Source: Dillenia suffruticosa
Lineage: Eukaryota; Streptophyta; Magnoliopsida; Dilleniales; Dilleniaceae
Direction: 5' to 3'
DNA length: 64,000 bases
Assembly (NCBI GenBank): GCA_033439265.1
Contig: JAVTVX010000010.1
Location: 1,674,001 to 1,738,000 of the forward strand
Made by a program: the position numbers and the translations under genes
Notes under the pieces: generated by a model
The model's database searches: none
Seen by the model: the letters and a program-made list of their open reading frames with translations, nothing else
What the model was told of the DNA's origin: nothing
In this document: positions 21,661 through 34,934 of the stretch, piece by piece
How the letters are laid out: the number at the start of each line of letters is the position of its first letter
How positions within the stretch are numbered: position 1 is the first letter of the stretch

Positions 21661-24600
21661 ATGACGAGAGAAAGAAACTTTATAAAGTTAGGGGGGAAAA
21701 ATAAGTAAACAAAAGGTAGAAAGTGATACAACATTAGATGCTGCGGCAAGACAAAAAATTTGTGATGCGGTAAAGCATCTTTTCCTCTGTCAAACATATA
21801 ATCATAAAAGCACCAAGACAATATCATATAAGTTCAAGAAAGGTTAACGAGAATGTTCCAAAGCAACAAAGTCCATGAATGTGAAAAAGTAATTATTTAT
21901 CAAGTAATAAAGCCACTCAAATAAATTTAGAAGTACAGACCTTTGTTGATCTTTTCTTCAACCAAGGTTTCAAAATTCTTTGGCACAGCCTTGAAATTTT
22001 TAAGTTGGATGCTGATATGTATATGCTCAGTTTGTACATAAGATTACTTCCATATATGAACATAGATACATACCAATGACGGCCAATCTTAGTGACAGTA
22101 GAAGAGCAGTAGTTTCCTTCATTTTGAGGTTTCTCACCTGTAGTCTGCATGGCAAGCAGAGGTAGAATCTGGATACAAATCCAAAAGATGAATGCCATCT
22201 TCAGTTGTTGATCCAACCGCATAAATCTGCATTAGAAGACATTAACAAGTATGCCAGTGAATCAGAAAATGATTTAGACTGCAGTGCTAATAAAGATGGA
22301 TCAGCATTTACATTGAAGAAGTGCCAAATTGACCTATGAAAAAAACCGAATATCTTAAATAGAGTAAATCCTAAATACGCCTACTTATGCGGCTAAAAGA
22401 CAATGATGCAACCCTAACAAATAGTGACTTAAGCACAATTGCCTTGGTAAAAAGACAAATATTATTGGTTGTCACTCTCAGTCTCCGTGATCTAACTTAT
22501 CCAAAAGCATGCCAACTGCAGTTGAACTTGTGTTGCACATGCCTCTTTAGTTTTGTTTTGTAGAGGAATAACCAGTTGGGAGGAACAAATGAGACAGTGA
22601 TTCAATAGTAAACTTCAATAATAATCTTTGCAAGAAGCTTACTTGAACCTGAAATCCTTAAGAATGAAACAGGCATTGAAAACACAATATCTAAAAATGC
22701 CATCTCACAAATTATTGAAACAATCTCTCGTCATGACACCGGCAGAGTAACCAGGCTGGTTGCTCCTTCCACCATTAAAAAATATATATATATCAATGAG
22801 ACATTTATAGTCCATCAAAAATAAGTACTTTATCCTACATTAGAATAACAATGAAAATGAATTGTTACTTCTTTTATCATCTCTGCTTAGAATATTGTAT
22901 TTCGAGAATATATAATTCTTCAATGGAATACGAGAAGTCCATTATGGATGTGCGCTATACACAGTGGCGCGCTCAATTTAAAAATGTTGTTTAACAATAC
23001 TAAATTTGTTCGGGAATGTTTTAGCACAAACAAATATATAGATTTATTCAGACACGAATTTAACAGTTTCAGCAAATTCTCGATGTAAATAAGAGTAGCA
23101 AGAAAGACAAAGAAAACCATTAAATTGCACTACTTAGCATCTTTTTGAACAATTGGCAATTCATATGAAGTTAGGAATTTTCTTTCAAAATTAGTTGAAG
23201 AACTTAATTCTCATCTTTATTTCTTTCCACACTACTTTATTTGTTTGTAAAACTTAATTCTTATGTTTTACAAACAAATATATGAACAACTGCATGAGCA
23301 GGATTCAGCAAAATCGAAATTAGTAACTCAAAGAGTCCTTTAAAATTTTCTAAAATGTCTAATATAAAGCTCAATTAGCGCTTAGTCTCGAGTGATGACC
23401 CCCCCCGGGGGGCCCAAAAAAAAAATTACACGGGGGGGCAAAAAAGTTGAGCTTAACAGAAGTTTCAGAATGAGCTTGTTAACAATTAAGGTTACAAAAG
23501 AGCCATGCAAAACTGAGTTTCTCAAGTCATAACTTAAGGTCAAAAAAGAGAACGAAGCTAAAAGAAGGGTTGAGCTTGGCTTGATTATTGTGGGAGTCGA
23601 ACTAGAAGAAGCTTCATGCAAGTCAAGGTTGAGCAGCTTGCTCAAAAGTACAAATCAAAATGTATTCAAGCTTGACCCACTTGTTTAAAGAGCTGAAAAC
23701 TGGACAAAGTTTAGCACATTCAACATAGCGAATGGAGCTTGAGCATATTTTATTATTTTTCAGTCCTATATGTAAAACATAAGAAGCCAAGCTTGGAGTA
23801 ATTCCAACTTGGCTTGTTCACAAATTGATATTCCACTTCGAGCTGCTCTTAATTATTTATTGATTACTACTCTTCGCTCGCCCCTAGAGATATTAATCCC
23901 TAGCGAGCCAAGCCTGACCTGTTCTCGAAATGTTGCAATATTTTGCAGCACTAGATGCAGATCAACTAAAAGCAGCACAACTGTTCTGTTCAAATTCAAG
24001 TAGCTTCATTTCAAGAACTTGCCAATGTTGGTCCACACCATTTGAACAATACAAGTAATGAAGTAAAAGGGCTCAATAGGCCAACCCAAGTAGCTGATTC
24101 CAGTGCCTTGTTAAACAGCATCCAGATGAGGACAGCGCCCCCCCCCCCCCAAAAAAAAGCCCAAAAGAGAAAAAAAGAAATAGAGCTGGAGGTAGAGTTA
24201 CATTCAGAAGGTAATGATTCTCACTATTGCATGCAGAAAAGAAACTGTTTCTATTGAACCTATGATGCACTCCACAGAATAGTCCATCCCGAGTAACTAC
24301 ATGATACCATGGCCCACTCAAAAAACTGATCCTTTGTACCCGTTTTGTGAACTATGTTCTTATCAAACAAAGAAATGGGACTGATTCAAGAAGCATCTAA
24401 GTTTAAAAACACAATTAATGATCTCTACAAGATGATTCTCCTACTAATTGCCTTGAATAATAACTACAAGGAAATAAAGAATAGCCTTCACATTCTAAGT
24501 CCTACACTGCACCTAATAGGGTTACAGGTTCATCGATATGACCAGGCAAGGATTTAATATGTTCAATTCATAGTGATTATTGTGGGACAACCACACAAAA

Positions 24601-24886
24601 AAGGAACTACTAACCACACAAATTTGGTTACAACTTGAGTTTCTTACATGCCGTGACAAAATAGCTTTGAATGTTTAGCCCACATCTAAATAGGACCCAG
24701 AATTGGGAATTTGACCAATGTCGGTAAAAACAATATATTTGACCACTACTGATCTCTTCTTAAGCCATTTGCCAACACAAAATTTTCTGCCGCGACTATA
24801 TCTAACTTTTATTTACTTTTAAATTTCCTAAAGATAAAGAACCATTGCTGAAACCTCAATTTGTTAAATTAGATCCAAGACATTAG
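21661..24886. other. Intergenic or intronic region, one candidate exon
   Basis: Apart from the candidate exon at 22138-22226 no coding sequence is supported. 23399-23447 is low-complexity (C8, G6, C3, A-run, then G7), and 24138-24150 is a 13-base C run. About 23560-23960 repeats AAGCTTGG/GAGCTTG words, as in decayed hAT-type ends. 22780-22795 has a short TA tract. Confidence 0.45.
22138..22226 (-). other. Candidate internal exon, WD40-like fragment
   Basis: An 89-base segment is flanked on minus by a pyrimidine-poor TGCAG acceptor and an ACAG|GTGAGA donor. One frame is open throughout and reads IYAVGSTTEDGIHLLDLYP followed by DSTSACHADYR. The pattern hydrophobic-xxGSxxxGIxLLDL resembles a WD40 blade. 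No neighbouring exon was identified, so it may be an exon of an undetected gene or a relic. The other reading frame is also open (MRLDQQLK...). Confidence 0.3.
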
Positions 24887-24891
24887 ACAAG

Positions 24892-25152
24892 TGTTGTAAG
24901 AACATGGACAAGAGTATAAATTGTTTGTAATTTTTCAGAGAGAGTAATTCATTTTTCATGTATCATTCATCCTTTTTCTTTACATAAAATACTCCAATTT
25001 TTTATGTTCCTGGCTATTCAACTCCACACCAAAAGACTTTTTTTAACGTATAACTCTTACTACCCTACTTTATGACTCTTAGACTATCTTATTTTGAGAC
25101 TCTTGGTCTCATTTATTTTTTTACAAAATAAGAAAGTACATTAATTCTATCA
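24892..25152 (-). repeat. copia-2 3' LTR
   Basis: 261 bases, roughly 93% similar to 29238-29495. It lies left because the element is on minus. Confidence 0.9.
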
Positions 25153-28100
25153 CTCTCCTTTAATGTACCTTATTCTCTCAAACTCTCTCTCTCTATATGA
25201 CTTCTCCACACCAAGCTTTCCCCTTAGTAGTTGAAACTTATCATTTGGTAATGTCTTCATGAAAATGTCTGCCGCTTGCTCTTCAGACGTGCAATACTTC
25301 AAGATGACTTCATTTTCCTCTATTGCATTTTTGATAAAATGGTACTTGATGGCAATGTGCTTTGCCCGACTATGCTGCACTGGATTTTTGGCTAATGCAA
25401 TGCCTGATTTGTTGTCACAGTAAATATTAGTTACAGCATCCTATTTATCTTTCATATCCTCCGATATTCTTCTCAACCAAATTGTTTGAGAAGTTGCCAT
25501 TGCAGCTGAAACATGTTTAGCCTTTGCAGATGACTGAGCCATAGATTGTTGCTTCTTTAAGCACCATGAAATAGCTTATGAACCAATCATAAAAATATAC
25601 CTAGATATACTCTTCCTGTCATCCATACAACCTGCCCAATCATTATCACAAAACCCCTGCAACTCTTATTTTTCGCCCCTACAATATTTAATTCCTTAGC
25701 CCTTCGTTTCTTGCATATACCTTAACACTCTTTTGCCTGCTCCAAACATAATATCCAGCCTGGTTGCTGTAAGATACAACAAGTTACCAATCAAGCTCCA
25801 ATACATCCTTTCATCAACACTTCTTCCACCGTCATCTTTCTTCAATTTTTCGTTCAATATCATTGAAGCATCAATTGGTTTGCACCCTTGCATCCCAAAT
25901 TTTGCCAGAATTTTTTCTTCATAATTTTCTTGACATATAAATACCTTATTTTCACATTGATAAATCTCTATTCCAAGAAAATGATACAATAGCCCCAAAT
26001 CACTCATTTTATATCTCTTCATCATGTCTTCTTTAAATTCTTCAACTATTCTTTGATTATTGCCGGTAAACACCAAATCATCAACATACAAATCAATAAT
26101 AAGAATGTTCATACCTTTCTTCTTTACATACAAAATTGGTTCACTCATGCTTTTCTTGAATTCATTATTGATAAAGTAGTTATCAATTTGACTATACCAG
26201 GCCCGTGGAGCTTGTTTGAAGCCATATAATGCTTTCTTCAATTAAGCACTTTACCCTCTGCATTCTTAGCAATAAAACCAATTGGTTGCTCCATATAGAC
26301 ATCCTCTTTTAACTCACTATTCAGAAATACAGATTTCACATCTAATTGATAAAGTACCCAATCTTCTTGAGCAGCCAATGCTATTAACATCCTGATGATA
26401 TCAAGCCTTGCAACTGGAGCAAAGACTTCATAAAAATCCACTCCCATTTGTTGTGCATATCCCTTGGCAACCAATCTTGTTTTATTTTTCTGAACAGAGC
26501 TATCTGCATTGTACTTCACTTTATAAACTCACTTCACACCAATTACTTCTCTATCTTTTGGTCTATCTACCAGCTCCCAAGTCTTGTTCTTTTCAATGGT
26601 TTCAATCTCCTCTTCCATTGCTCTCCTCTAGTCTTTCTTTCTCATGGCTTCTTCAAAACTTTCTGGTTCAACAATGCACAAATTACATCTCGCATAAACA
26701 TTACTCAATCTCCTTATCTTGATAGGAGTTAAGCTAGGTGTTGAAGAGCTTGAACTAGGAGAACTTGTATCTATTTCTAAACCAATTGCATTATCTTCAT
26801 CTTCATTCTCTCTTGGCTTTTGCAGCAAAATCATCTTTGGCCCATTCCCGATCTCTTGCGATTCATCTTCCCACTTTCACTTCTTATCTTCATCAAATAC
26901 CACATCTCTACTTATGATCACAGAATTCCTTTTAAAACTATGCAATCTGTAGCCTTTAGAAGCCAAACTATACCCCAAAAAAATACATCTCTCACTAGCC
27001 TCATCAAGTTTTGTCCTCTTTTCTTTAGGAATTTGAGCAAAACATATACTATCAAACACCTTGAGATGACTAACCGAAGGTTTTCTGCCACTCCAAGCTT
27101 CAAATGACGTCCTCTCCTTCAATGCACTTGTGCAGTACCGATTGATTAAATACACAGTTGTATTAACCGCTTCAACACAAAACTTCTTAGGCAAATTTTT
27201 CTAAAATAACATGGATTTAGCCATCTCCATTACTGTTTGATTCTTCCTCTCAGATACTCCATTTTGCTGTGGTGAATAAGCCACCGTCAACTGCCTTTCA
27301 ACCACTTCATCTTCACAAAATTATTGAAACTCCCTTGAAGTATACTCCTTTCCTCTGTCACTTCTCAACATCTTGATCTTCTTACCACTTTGATTCTCAA
27401 CAAGATTTTTAAATTTTTTGAAAATATTGAACACCTCAGATTTATTTCTCATAAAATAAACTCAAGTCATCCTGCTGTAATCATCGATAAACAAAATAAA
27501 ATACCGATTTTCATTTTGTGAAGGTGTCTTCGTCGGTCCACACACATCTGTATGTACAAGTCCAAGCTTTTCTTTTGCTCTCCAAGCCACTCCTTTAGGA
27601 AATGATTGCCTATGTTGCTTGCCAAATACACACCCTTCACAAACTCCAATTTTATCATAAATATTCGGGAGACCATGTATCATGCCTTTTTGCTGCATCA
27701 TTTTCGGGTTTTGAAAATTCAAATGACCAAATCTGTAATACCACAACCAGCTATCATCCTCCAAATTAGCCTTCATAGACTTCTCTGCTAGATATTTAAA
27801 ATTGAGAGGAAATATCATTTCTGCATTTTCACTTTGGCTAGAACATTTTGAGAATGACTTTTGTCATAAAGTGTGCAATTGTTATCCTCAAAATGAAGAG
27901 AATAACTATGTTCAAGTAACCGGCCAAGACTCAGTAAATTAGCATCAGCATTAGGCACATAGAGAACTTCTTGAATCTTCTTGACTCCATATTTGGTTTG
28001 AATAAGTGTACCAAGCCCTTCTGCATTCATACATTCTCAATTGTCAATTTTCACTTTTGAATGGAAGTTTGTAACCAAATCACAAAAAATACTTCTTTCA

Positions 28101-29181
28101 GATATCATGTGACTACTACAGGCACTACCAACATACCAATGACCATCCATTTTTCAATTGCACTTTGACAAGCATAAAACATATTATTTTCTGCATCACC
28201 CTCTTTCGTTATCTTTACCTACTGATTAACATTTACTCTGCAATCTTTTTTCAAGTGACCAAGCCTTTTGCAATTGAAATATTATGGTTGGCCTTTGTGA
28301 TAGCAATCTTTTGCTATATGCCCTGATTTGTCACAAATGAAACATTTTTTAAACGAATTTTCTTCATTATTATTCTTCCTCTCCCTTTCTCTAAATTCAC
28401 CTCTGTCTCTACCTCTTCCCCTTGAACTTCTACCTCTGCCTGTGCGTCGTCTACTATTTCTAACTAAATCATTTTGTTTTTCTTCACTAGACATGCCCTG
28501 ACTTTTTGAACCAAGTATAAACTTAGATTGAAATGCACTTTCTACAGCTTTTTCACCACGATGAATCAATCTTTGCTCAAATATTTTTAGTGAACCCATA
28601 AACTCCTGAATACTCATAGTCGCTAGATTTTTTATTTCTTCTATCACAGCGGCTTTGGAGTCAAACTTTTTAGGCAAACATATTAGCACCTTTTTATTTA
28701 TTTTCTTATTAGTAATCTTCTCACCATTTGCCTTCATTTGAGTTACCAATTCAATCAATCTAGTGAAGAACTCTTGCACCGATTCATTTTCTTTCATTCT
28801 AATATTCTCAAACTCTCTTTTAAGCGATTGAAGTTTTATCAACCATACTTGAAGATCTCCTTGAAATTCTTCTTGCAAAATATCGCATACCTGCTTCACC
28901 TTCGTCGCTCTCATGATTCTAGGAAAAATTGTATCAGAAACTCCCTTCTGAATCATGGAAAAAACAGCTACATCAAGATGTTTCTTCTCTCTTATCTCCT
29001 TCCTTTGACCTGCTATCAAAGTTGATGGTGATTCTGGTTCTCCGACTCCATTTTCCACAAGCTCCCACATATCTAATGACCCAAGAAGAGTCTTCACTTT
29101 GACACACCATAAATCATAAGTTTCGTCTGTAAAAATAGGGATTTGGACTGCATTAAAATTGACAATCGAAGAACTTGCCAT
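25150..29181 (-). pseudogene. copia-2 gag-pol, degenerate
   Basis: Right to left: gag starts at 29181 (MASSSIVNFNAVQIPIF) and is open to 28282, ending with a CCHC knuckle (CFICDKSGHIAKDC). Protease region remains lie at 28030-27815. GAG-pre-integrase is LWYYRFGHLN and the integrase core VHTDVCGPTKTPSQ with DDYSRMT (27818-27462). The integrase C-terminal part is at 27194-26877 (GYSLASKGYRLHS). RT is in two pieces (26519-26238 and 26241-25696), with YVDDLVFTG still intact. The RNase H end is at 25380-25150 (QHSRAKHIAIKYHF, EEQAADIF). Numerous stops and frameshifts split pol while gag is still one frame of 299 codons. Inactive as it stands. Confidence 0.92.
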
Positions 29182-29237
29182 CTATGTTTCAAAAATTGTG
29201 GAACCTTACTTGAATCTTAAGACTCTGATACCAATTT

Positions 29238-29495
29238 TGTTGTAAGAACATGGACAAGAGCATAATTTTTTTGTAATTTTTTAGAGAGAGTGATTCATTT
29301 TTCATGTATCATTCATCCTTTTTCTTTACATAAAATACACCAATTTTTTAAGTTCATGGCTATTCAACTCCACACCAAAAGACTCTTTTTAACGTATAAC
29401 TCTTACTTCCCTACTTTATGACTCTTAGACTATTCTACCTTGAGACTCGGTCTCCTTTATTTTTTACAAAATAAGAAAGTATATTAATTCTATCA
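29238..29495 (-). repeat. copia-2 5' LTR
   Basis: 258 bases. The primer binding site lies immediately to its left (29224-29237 read on minus). Confidence 0.9.
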
Positions 29496-29500
29496 AGAAG

Positions 29501-31490
29501 GATTTTAAGGAACTCATTTTTAGCCGGAAATTAATTCATCTAAAAAGGCTCATTTCTTTTTCAGGATTTTAAGAACATCATTTTCATTCCACAATTTTAA
29601 AACAAATAGTTAAGTAACATAAATATAGTTAGGTTGTATAGGGATCATAAACCATAGTTTAGCTAAGTAGTTTTGGATAGTTTAGCTAAGTAGCTTTGGA
29701 TAGGGGTGCAACTTCAGTTGCATTGGTTCAATTCTGCCACCTATGAGAACCAACATGAGATAGGTAGTCTCCAAATTTAGACCCAAACCTACCCAAAAGA
29801 AGGGTAGACCGAAACCTACCCAACCCAAATTAGCTCAGCTGGGTTGGATTATTTCCATGGTTCTAGCATGAACAATGAACGGTTTGTTTTACGAAATAAA
29901 ACATCCCTAAAACAACAAAGAAAAATAATTTTAAGCATAAACAACTAAGAGTAAATATGAACTTTGCATGGGATGCTGTTTAAAGGAAAAGGAACTAGTT
30001 ATTTATTAAAAAATAAAAAAATAAAAACACTTAACAAGTAAAACTGTGTACTAGGTAGTACTAGTTAAAAATATATATATAAGTAAAGAAGAATTGTAAG
30101 AAAAAGAAGCCCTCAATCAAAAAGAGGCCAAAGTTTTGTTCTTCATGACACCAAAGTAAAGGATCAAAAGAGAGAATGAAAAATATTGAGTTTAATTTTT
30201 GACGTTTTATGAGGTTATTCTTCTTGTTGACCCCAAAAGAGAGAGCTAGAGGCTTATGTATAAGGCTAAAGTAAGAAATGAGAGGGGGAAAAAAAAGCTA
30301 AACCTAAATAATACATGTGTGTGTCTGTGCAACATTCGGGTCTAACCAAGACCTCACATGACCAAACCACCCACACTATTAAAGAAAAAATCTTTAGGTC
30401 CCCGGGTATAATCGAGTCACACCTGTAAACTTTTGCATGAAATTACCTCTTATAAATCTTTAGGTTCCCGGGTATAGTCGAGTCACACCTGTAAACTTTT
30501 GCATGAAATTACCTCTTATAGCTCATTGAGAAAAACACATTCTTTAAAAAGTCGCATTGAAGTACATGTGTGTGTGTGTGTGTGTGTGCAACATTTGGGT
30601 CTAACCAAGACCTCAACTGACCAAACCACCCACACTATTAAAGAAAAAATCTTCAGGTCTTAGGTATAATCGAGTCACACCCGTAAACTTTTGCATGAAA
30701 TTTCCTCTTATAGCTCATTGAGGAAAACACATTCTTCAAAAGATCACATTGAAGTAGCATTACGCATGACCAAAAGTGAGCCATAACAAAAAATAATTTG
30801 GTTGGGACAAAGGACAAATGCCAAAGCTTTTAACTCAAATTGGTCAAAACCCCCAAATGGTTACTCCCTAGTAACTAATTTTACGCTACCGTAAAGTTTT
30901 TGTTTTGAAAAATTGTGATTTTTTTGGGCACCGAGTAAAGACATGTCACATACCACATCAAATGACCCATTTGAGAAAAAAAAATACTAAGAAAGGGAAT
31001 GAAAAGAAAATTCAATCACCTAGCCATTCAAAATTAAGTTAGAGAAAGAAAACAATTATGAATCACCATCATGCTGCAAGTAGAATGCTAACAAAGAACA
31101 TCACAAAATGCTGCTTACATCTGACATACTAGCCATCATCAAGATGGAATGCGAGTTGATAAGGGCAGGATGGATCAATATCAATTGAATGCACCTCCTT
31201 TGGTACGAAATTTGCTTGTTCCTACAATGAAATGATCCCTAGGATTAAGAGCAACTTTTGATAGAGCAAATTTTTTGTAAAATTCTTTATAATTAGGATT
31301 TTATCCCTAGGAAAAATGGATAATCCAAAAAATTATTCCGTATCACTTTTAGACATGTGCTGATTAATGACAAATCATTAGAAACACACCACATGCATGT
31401 CTTTTTATCCTTATTTAATTTTTGAAATGAACATGTGGGAAACACAAAGGCAGTGATTTATTATGATATATGATGAAAATAATATTTTTT
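29501..31490. other. Intergenic region with tandem repeat
   Basis: No gene is supported. AT-rich, with a short TA tract at 30070-30081 and the tandem repeat at 30312-30760. GT tracts lie at 30318-30330 and 30567-30587. Confidence 0.55.
30312..30760. repeat. Nested tandem duplication
   Basis: Two direct copies (about 30312-30562 and 30563-30760) share the order: ACATGTGTGTGT, GGTCTAACCAAGACCTCA, CCAAACCACCCACACTATTA, a GGTATAATCGAGTCACACC segment, TTTTGCATGAAATT and CTCATTGAG. The first copy also contains an internal tandem duplication of about 70 bases (AATCTTTAGGT...CTCTTAT) that the second lacks. The GT run is longer in the second copy. Confidence 0.85.
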
Positions 31491-31499
31491 CTTATCTTA

Positions 31500-33617
31500 A
31501 TTAGGGTTGCTTTACATGTATATATTTACAATTGCAGTAGCTAATAACAAGGAAAAAAAATAAAAATAAGAAATTCTCTATTTTTAGGCAAACCCCTAAT
31601 CTTAGGCTAGAGGTCAAAAGGACTAATTCCCTAAAATCAGAAAATACAATAACTACTAAATAATCTATTATAACACACGATTTCCTAAAATAAAACATGT
31701 GTTCATGTTTTCTCACACTCCCCCTCAAGCTGATCCTCAAGCTAATGAATGGATGTTATCCATTCCAAACTTGTTAACTGAATTGTGAAAACCTGCACCG
31801 GATAGTCCCTTTGTGAATATATCCACAAGCTACTTCTTCGTGTAAACAAATAGAGTGCATATCAGGCCACTACCAAGTTTCTCTTTTATAAAATTCCTAT
31901 CAACTTCTATATGCTTCATGTGATCCTATTGTACCAGATTATGTGTAATGTTAATAGCTGACTTGTTATTACAATACAACTAAATTGGGCTTTCCCACTT
32001 AATCTTCAGATCTTCCAAAATTATTTTCAACTTTAGGAGCTCACAAATTCCAAAGTGCCATTGACATAAATTCTACTTCTATGCTCAATCTTGCAACCAT
32101 ATTCTGTTTCTTATTTCTCCACGTAACAAGGTGTCCACCCAAGAACGTACAATAACCTAAGGTTGATATTCTATCATCCACTGACCCTGCATAATCTGCA
32201 TCAGTATAGGTTTCAACACTCTATCCTTCTCCTCATCTGAAAAAAATTCCCTTGCCAGGTAAGCCCTTTAGGTACCATAGGATTCTATTCATAGCCCTGA
32301 GATGAGTTTCTTTGGGATTATGCATAAACTAACTCATCACACTAACAACCATATGCTATGTTTGGTCTAATGTGTGATGAATGGATGTCATCCATTCCAA
32401 ACTTATTGACTAAAATCTAAAAACCTGCACCTGAATAGTCCCTTTGTGAGTATATTTGCAAGCTGTTTCTTCATGTAGACAAACGGAATACATATTAAGC
32501 CACTATCAAGTTTCTCTTTTATAAAATGTTTGTCAACCTCTATATGTTTCGTGCAATCATATTGTACCAGATTATGTGTAATGTTGATGGCTGACTTATT
32601 ATCACAGTACAATTTCATTGGGCCTTCCCACTTAATTTTCAGATCTTTCAAAATTTTTTTCAACCATAGGAGCTCCCAAGAATGTACAATAACTTTAGGT
32701 TGATCTTCTATCATCTATTAACCCTATATAATTTGTGTCAGTGTAGGTTTCAACACTCAATCCTTCTCGTCTAAACAAAATTCCCTCGACAAGTGAGCCC
32801 TTTAGCTAATGTAGGATTCTATTCACAACCCTAAGATGAGTTTCTTTGGGATTATGCATAAACTGACTCATCATACTAATAGCATATGCCATGTTTCGTC
32901 TAATGTATGATAAATAAATCAATTTCCCAACAAATCTCTAATAATTACATTTGTCAACTGTAGTATCTTTTAGGACATCACCCAATTTATGATTGAGCTC
33001 TAGCTTACATCCCAGTTTACTAGTATTCTTCAAAAAATCAATCACATACTTCTATTGAGATATGAAGATTCCTTACCGAGAGCAGGCTACTTCTATGCCA
33101 AGAAAATATTTCAACTTACCAATCTCTTTGATCTCTAATTCTTTTATTAGACGTCTTTTTAACTTTTCAATTCCTTTCATATAATTCCCAGTTACTACTA
33201 TGTCATCCACATAAACCACAATGCTGTGACTTTCCCTAAGGTTGAATGTCTCACAAACAAGGCATGATCACCTTGGCTCTGTCTGAATCCAAGGTTCAAC
33301 ATTATTTTGGCAAGCCTTCCAAACCAAGCTTTCGGAGATTGTTTGAATCTATACAAAACCTTATTCAATTTGCATACTATCTGTTCTTCATTTGTATAGC
33401 CAAACCTGAGAGAAGTTCCATATAAATCTTTTATGCAAGATTACCATATGTAAGAATACATTCTTGACATCAAATTGTTACAATTTCCATCCAAAGTTGG
33501 CTACCAATGTCAACAACACTCTCACTATATTTATTTTTGCAACTGGAGCAAATGTCTCAAGATAGTTTATGTCATAGGTCTGAGCATAACCTTTGACAAC
33601 TAGTCTTGTCCTACCTT
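31500..33617 (-). pseudogene. copia-3: 3' part of a copia element with a local duplication
   Basis: The minus strand holds RT and RNase H remains. RT is at 33617-32900, including KGYAQTYDINYLETFAPVAK and an intact YVDDIVVT near 33205. RNase H (LYCDNKSAIN, CTKHIEVDKHFIKEKL) is at 32714-32403. 31741-32385 and 32380-32905 are direct repeats of the same RNase H to RT region. The right copy lacks about 110 bases present in the left one (between GAGCTC and CCAAGAA). Near 31722 the minus strand has a GAGGGGGAGTGTGAG purine tract, followed by probable 3' LTR sequence beginning TGAGAAAACATG (31718 to about 31500). Confidence 0.8.
31741..32905 (-). repeat. Direct duplication within copia-3
   Basis: Left copy about 31741-32385, right copy about 32380-32905. 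Shared words include GAATGGATGT.ATCCATTCCA, AACCTGCACC, TAGTCCCTTTGTGA, CCAGATTATGTGTAATGTT, TTCTATTCA and GAGTTTCTTTGGGATTATGC. The copies are clearly diverged by point changes, so the duplication is old. Confidence 0.8.
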
Positions 33618-33849
33618 CATTACAAAAAAACACGTTTTTTGCGACGAACTTTAGCGACAAATTTTTTTCGTTTCAATTTTGCGACGAATTTTACGACGAA
33701 AACTTTTTTTGTCGCTATTTGCAACGAAATTTCCAACGAAAAAAAAGCTGTAGCTAATTTAGTGACGACCGGAAATTCGTCGCTAATTTTGCGACGAATT
33801 TATGAATTCGTTGCAAAATTTGAAAAAAAAAATTATTTATATATATTTA

Positions 33850-34665
33850 TTAAATAATTAATTAATTTTGCGACGAATTTAGAAATTCGTCGCTAATTTT
33901 GCGACAAATTTCGAATTCGTCACAAAATTTGAAAAAAAAATAAAATATTAATATATATTTATTAAATAATTAATTAATTTTGCGACGAATTCTAAATTCG
34001 TCGCTAATTTTGTAACGAATTTTCGAATTCGTCGTAAAATTTGAAAAAAAAAATTATTTATATATATTTATTAAATAATTAATTAATTTTGTGACGAATT
34101 TAGAAATTCGTCGCTAATTTTGCGACAAATTTCGGAATTCGTCGCAAAATTTGAAAAAAAAAAATATATATATATATATATATATTAATTAAATAATTAA
34201 TTAATTTTGCGACGAATTAAAAATTCGTTGCTAATTTTGCAACGAATTTTCGAATTCGTCGCAAAATTTGAAAAAAAAAAATTATTTATATATATTTATT
34301 AAATAATTAATTAATTTTGCGACGAATTTAGAAATTCGTCGCTAATTTTGCGACAAATTTCGGAATTCGTCGCAAAATTTGAAAAAAAAATTAAAAACAA
34401 TAAAATATTAATATATATTAATTAAATAATTAATTAATTTTGCGACGAATTCTAAATTCGTCGCTAATTTTGCAACGAATTTTCGAATTCGTTGCAAAAT
34501 TTGAAAAAAAAAAATTTATTTATATATATTTATTAAATAATTAATTAATTTTGCGACGAATTCTAAATTCGTCGCTAATTTTGCCACGAATTCTAAATTC
34601 GTCGTTAATTTTGCAACGAATTTTCAAATTCGTCGCAAAATTTGAAAAAAAAATAAAAAAAAATA
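33850..34665. repeat. Satellite-like array in the left arm of CACTA-1
   Basis: Seven tandem units have TTTTGYGACGAATT starts near 33866, 33980, 34087, 34206, 34317, 34439 and 34550, spacing 107-122 bases. Each unit contains two inverted-repeat modules (GCGACGAATT paired with AATTCGTCGC), an A-run and an AT-rich linker ending in TTAATTAATT. Confidence 0.9.
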
Positions 34666-34934
34666 AAATATTAATATATATTTTTTATTTTTTATTTTAA
34701 TATAATTATCACATTTATTATTTTTAATTAATATCTTATATTTAATTTTTATTTTATCTTTTTTAAAAATAGTATTATTATTTTTTTTATATCTTTTATT
34801 ATTGTATTTTAAACTAATATTTTATTATTTTATAATAAATTGTTATTTTATATTGTTTTATTATTATTAGAAATTTGTGAAGAAAGATAATAAGTAAAAA
34901 AAAAAAACTTATAACAGATACTAACATTTAGTTT

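Larger units (their letters stand above)
24887..29500 (-). mobile_element. copia-2: full-length but decayed Ty1/copia retrotransposon on minus
   Basis: The element is 24892-29495. Flanking 5-mers are acaag (24887-24891) and agaag (29496-29500), one mismatch. LTRs of 261 (left) and 258 (right) bases read TGTTGTAAG...TTCTATCA on plus. Next to the right LTR the minus strand reads TTGGTATCAGAGTC, the primer binding site. A purine tract AAAGGAGAG (minus) adjoins the left LTR. Transcription is therefore right to left. By eye about 18 of 258 LTR positions differ. Confidence 0.93.

Noticed and set aside
33850..34665. CRISPR-like array of regular repeats
   Set aside because: Plant DNA; units are tandem with no unique spacers, and they lie within a CACTA element with TSD and terminal repeats.
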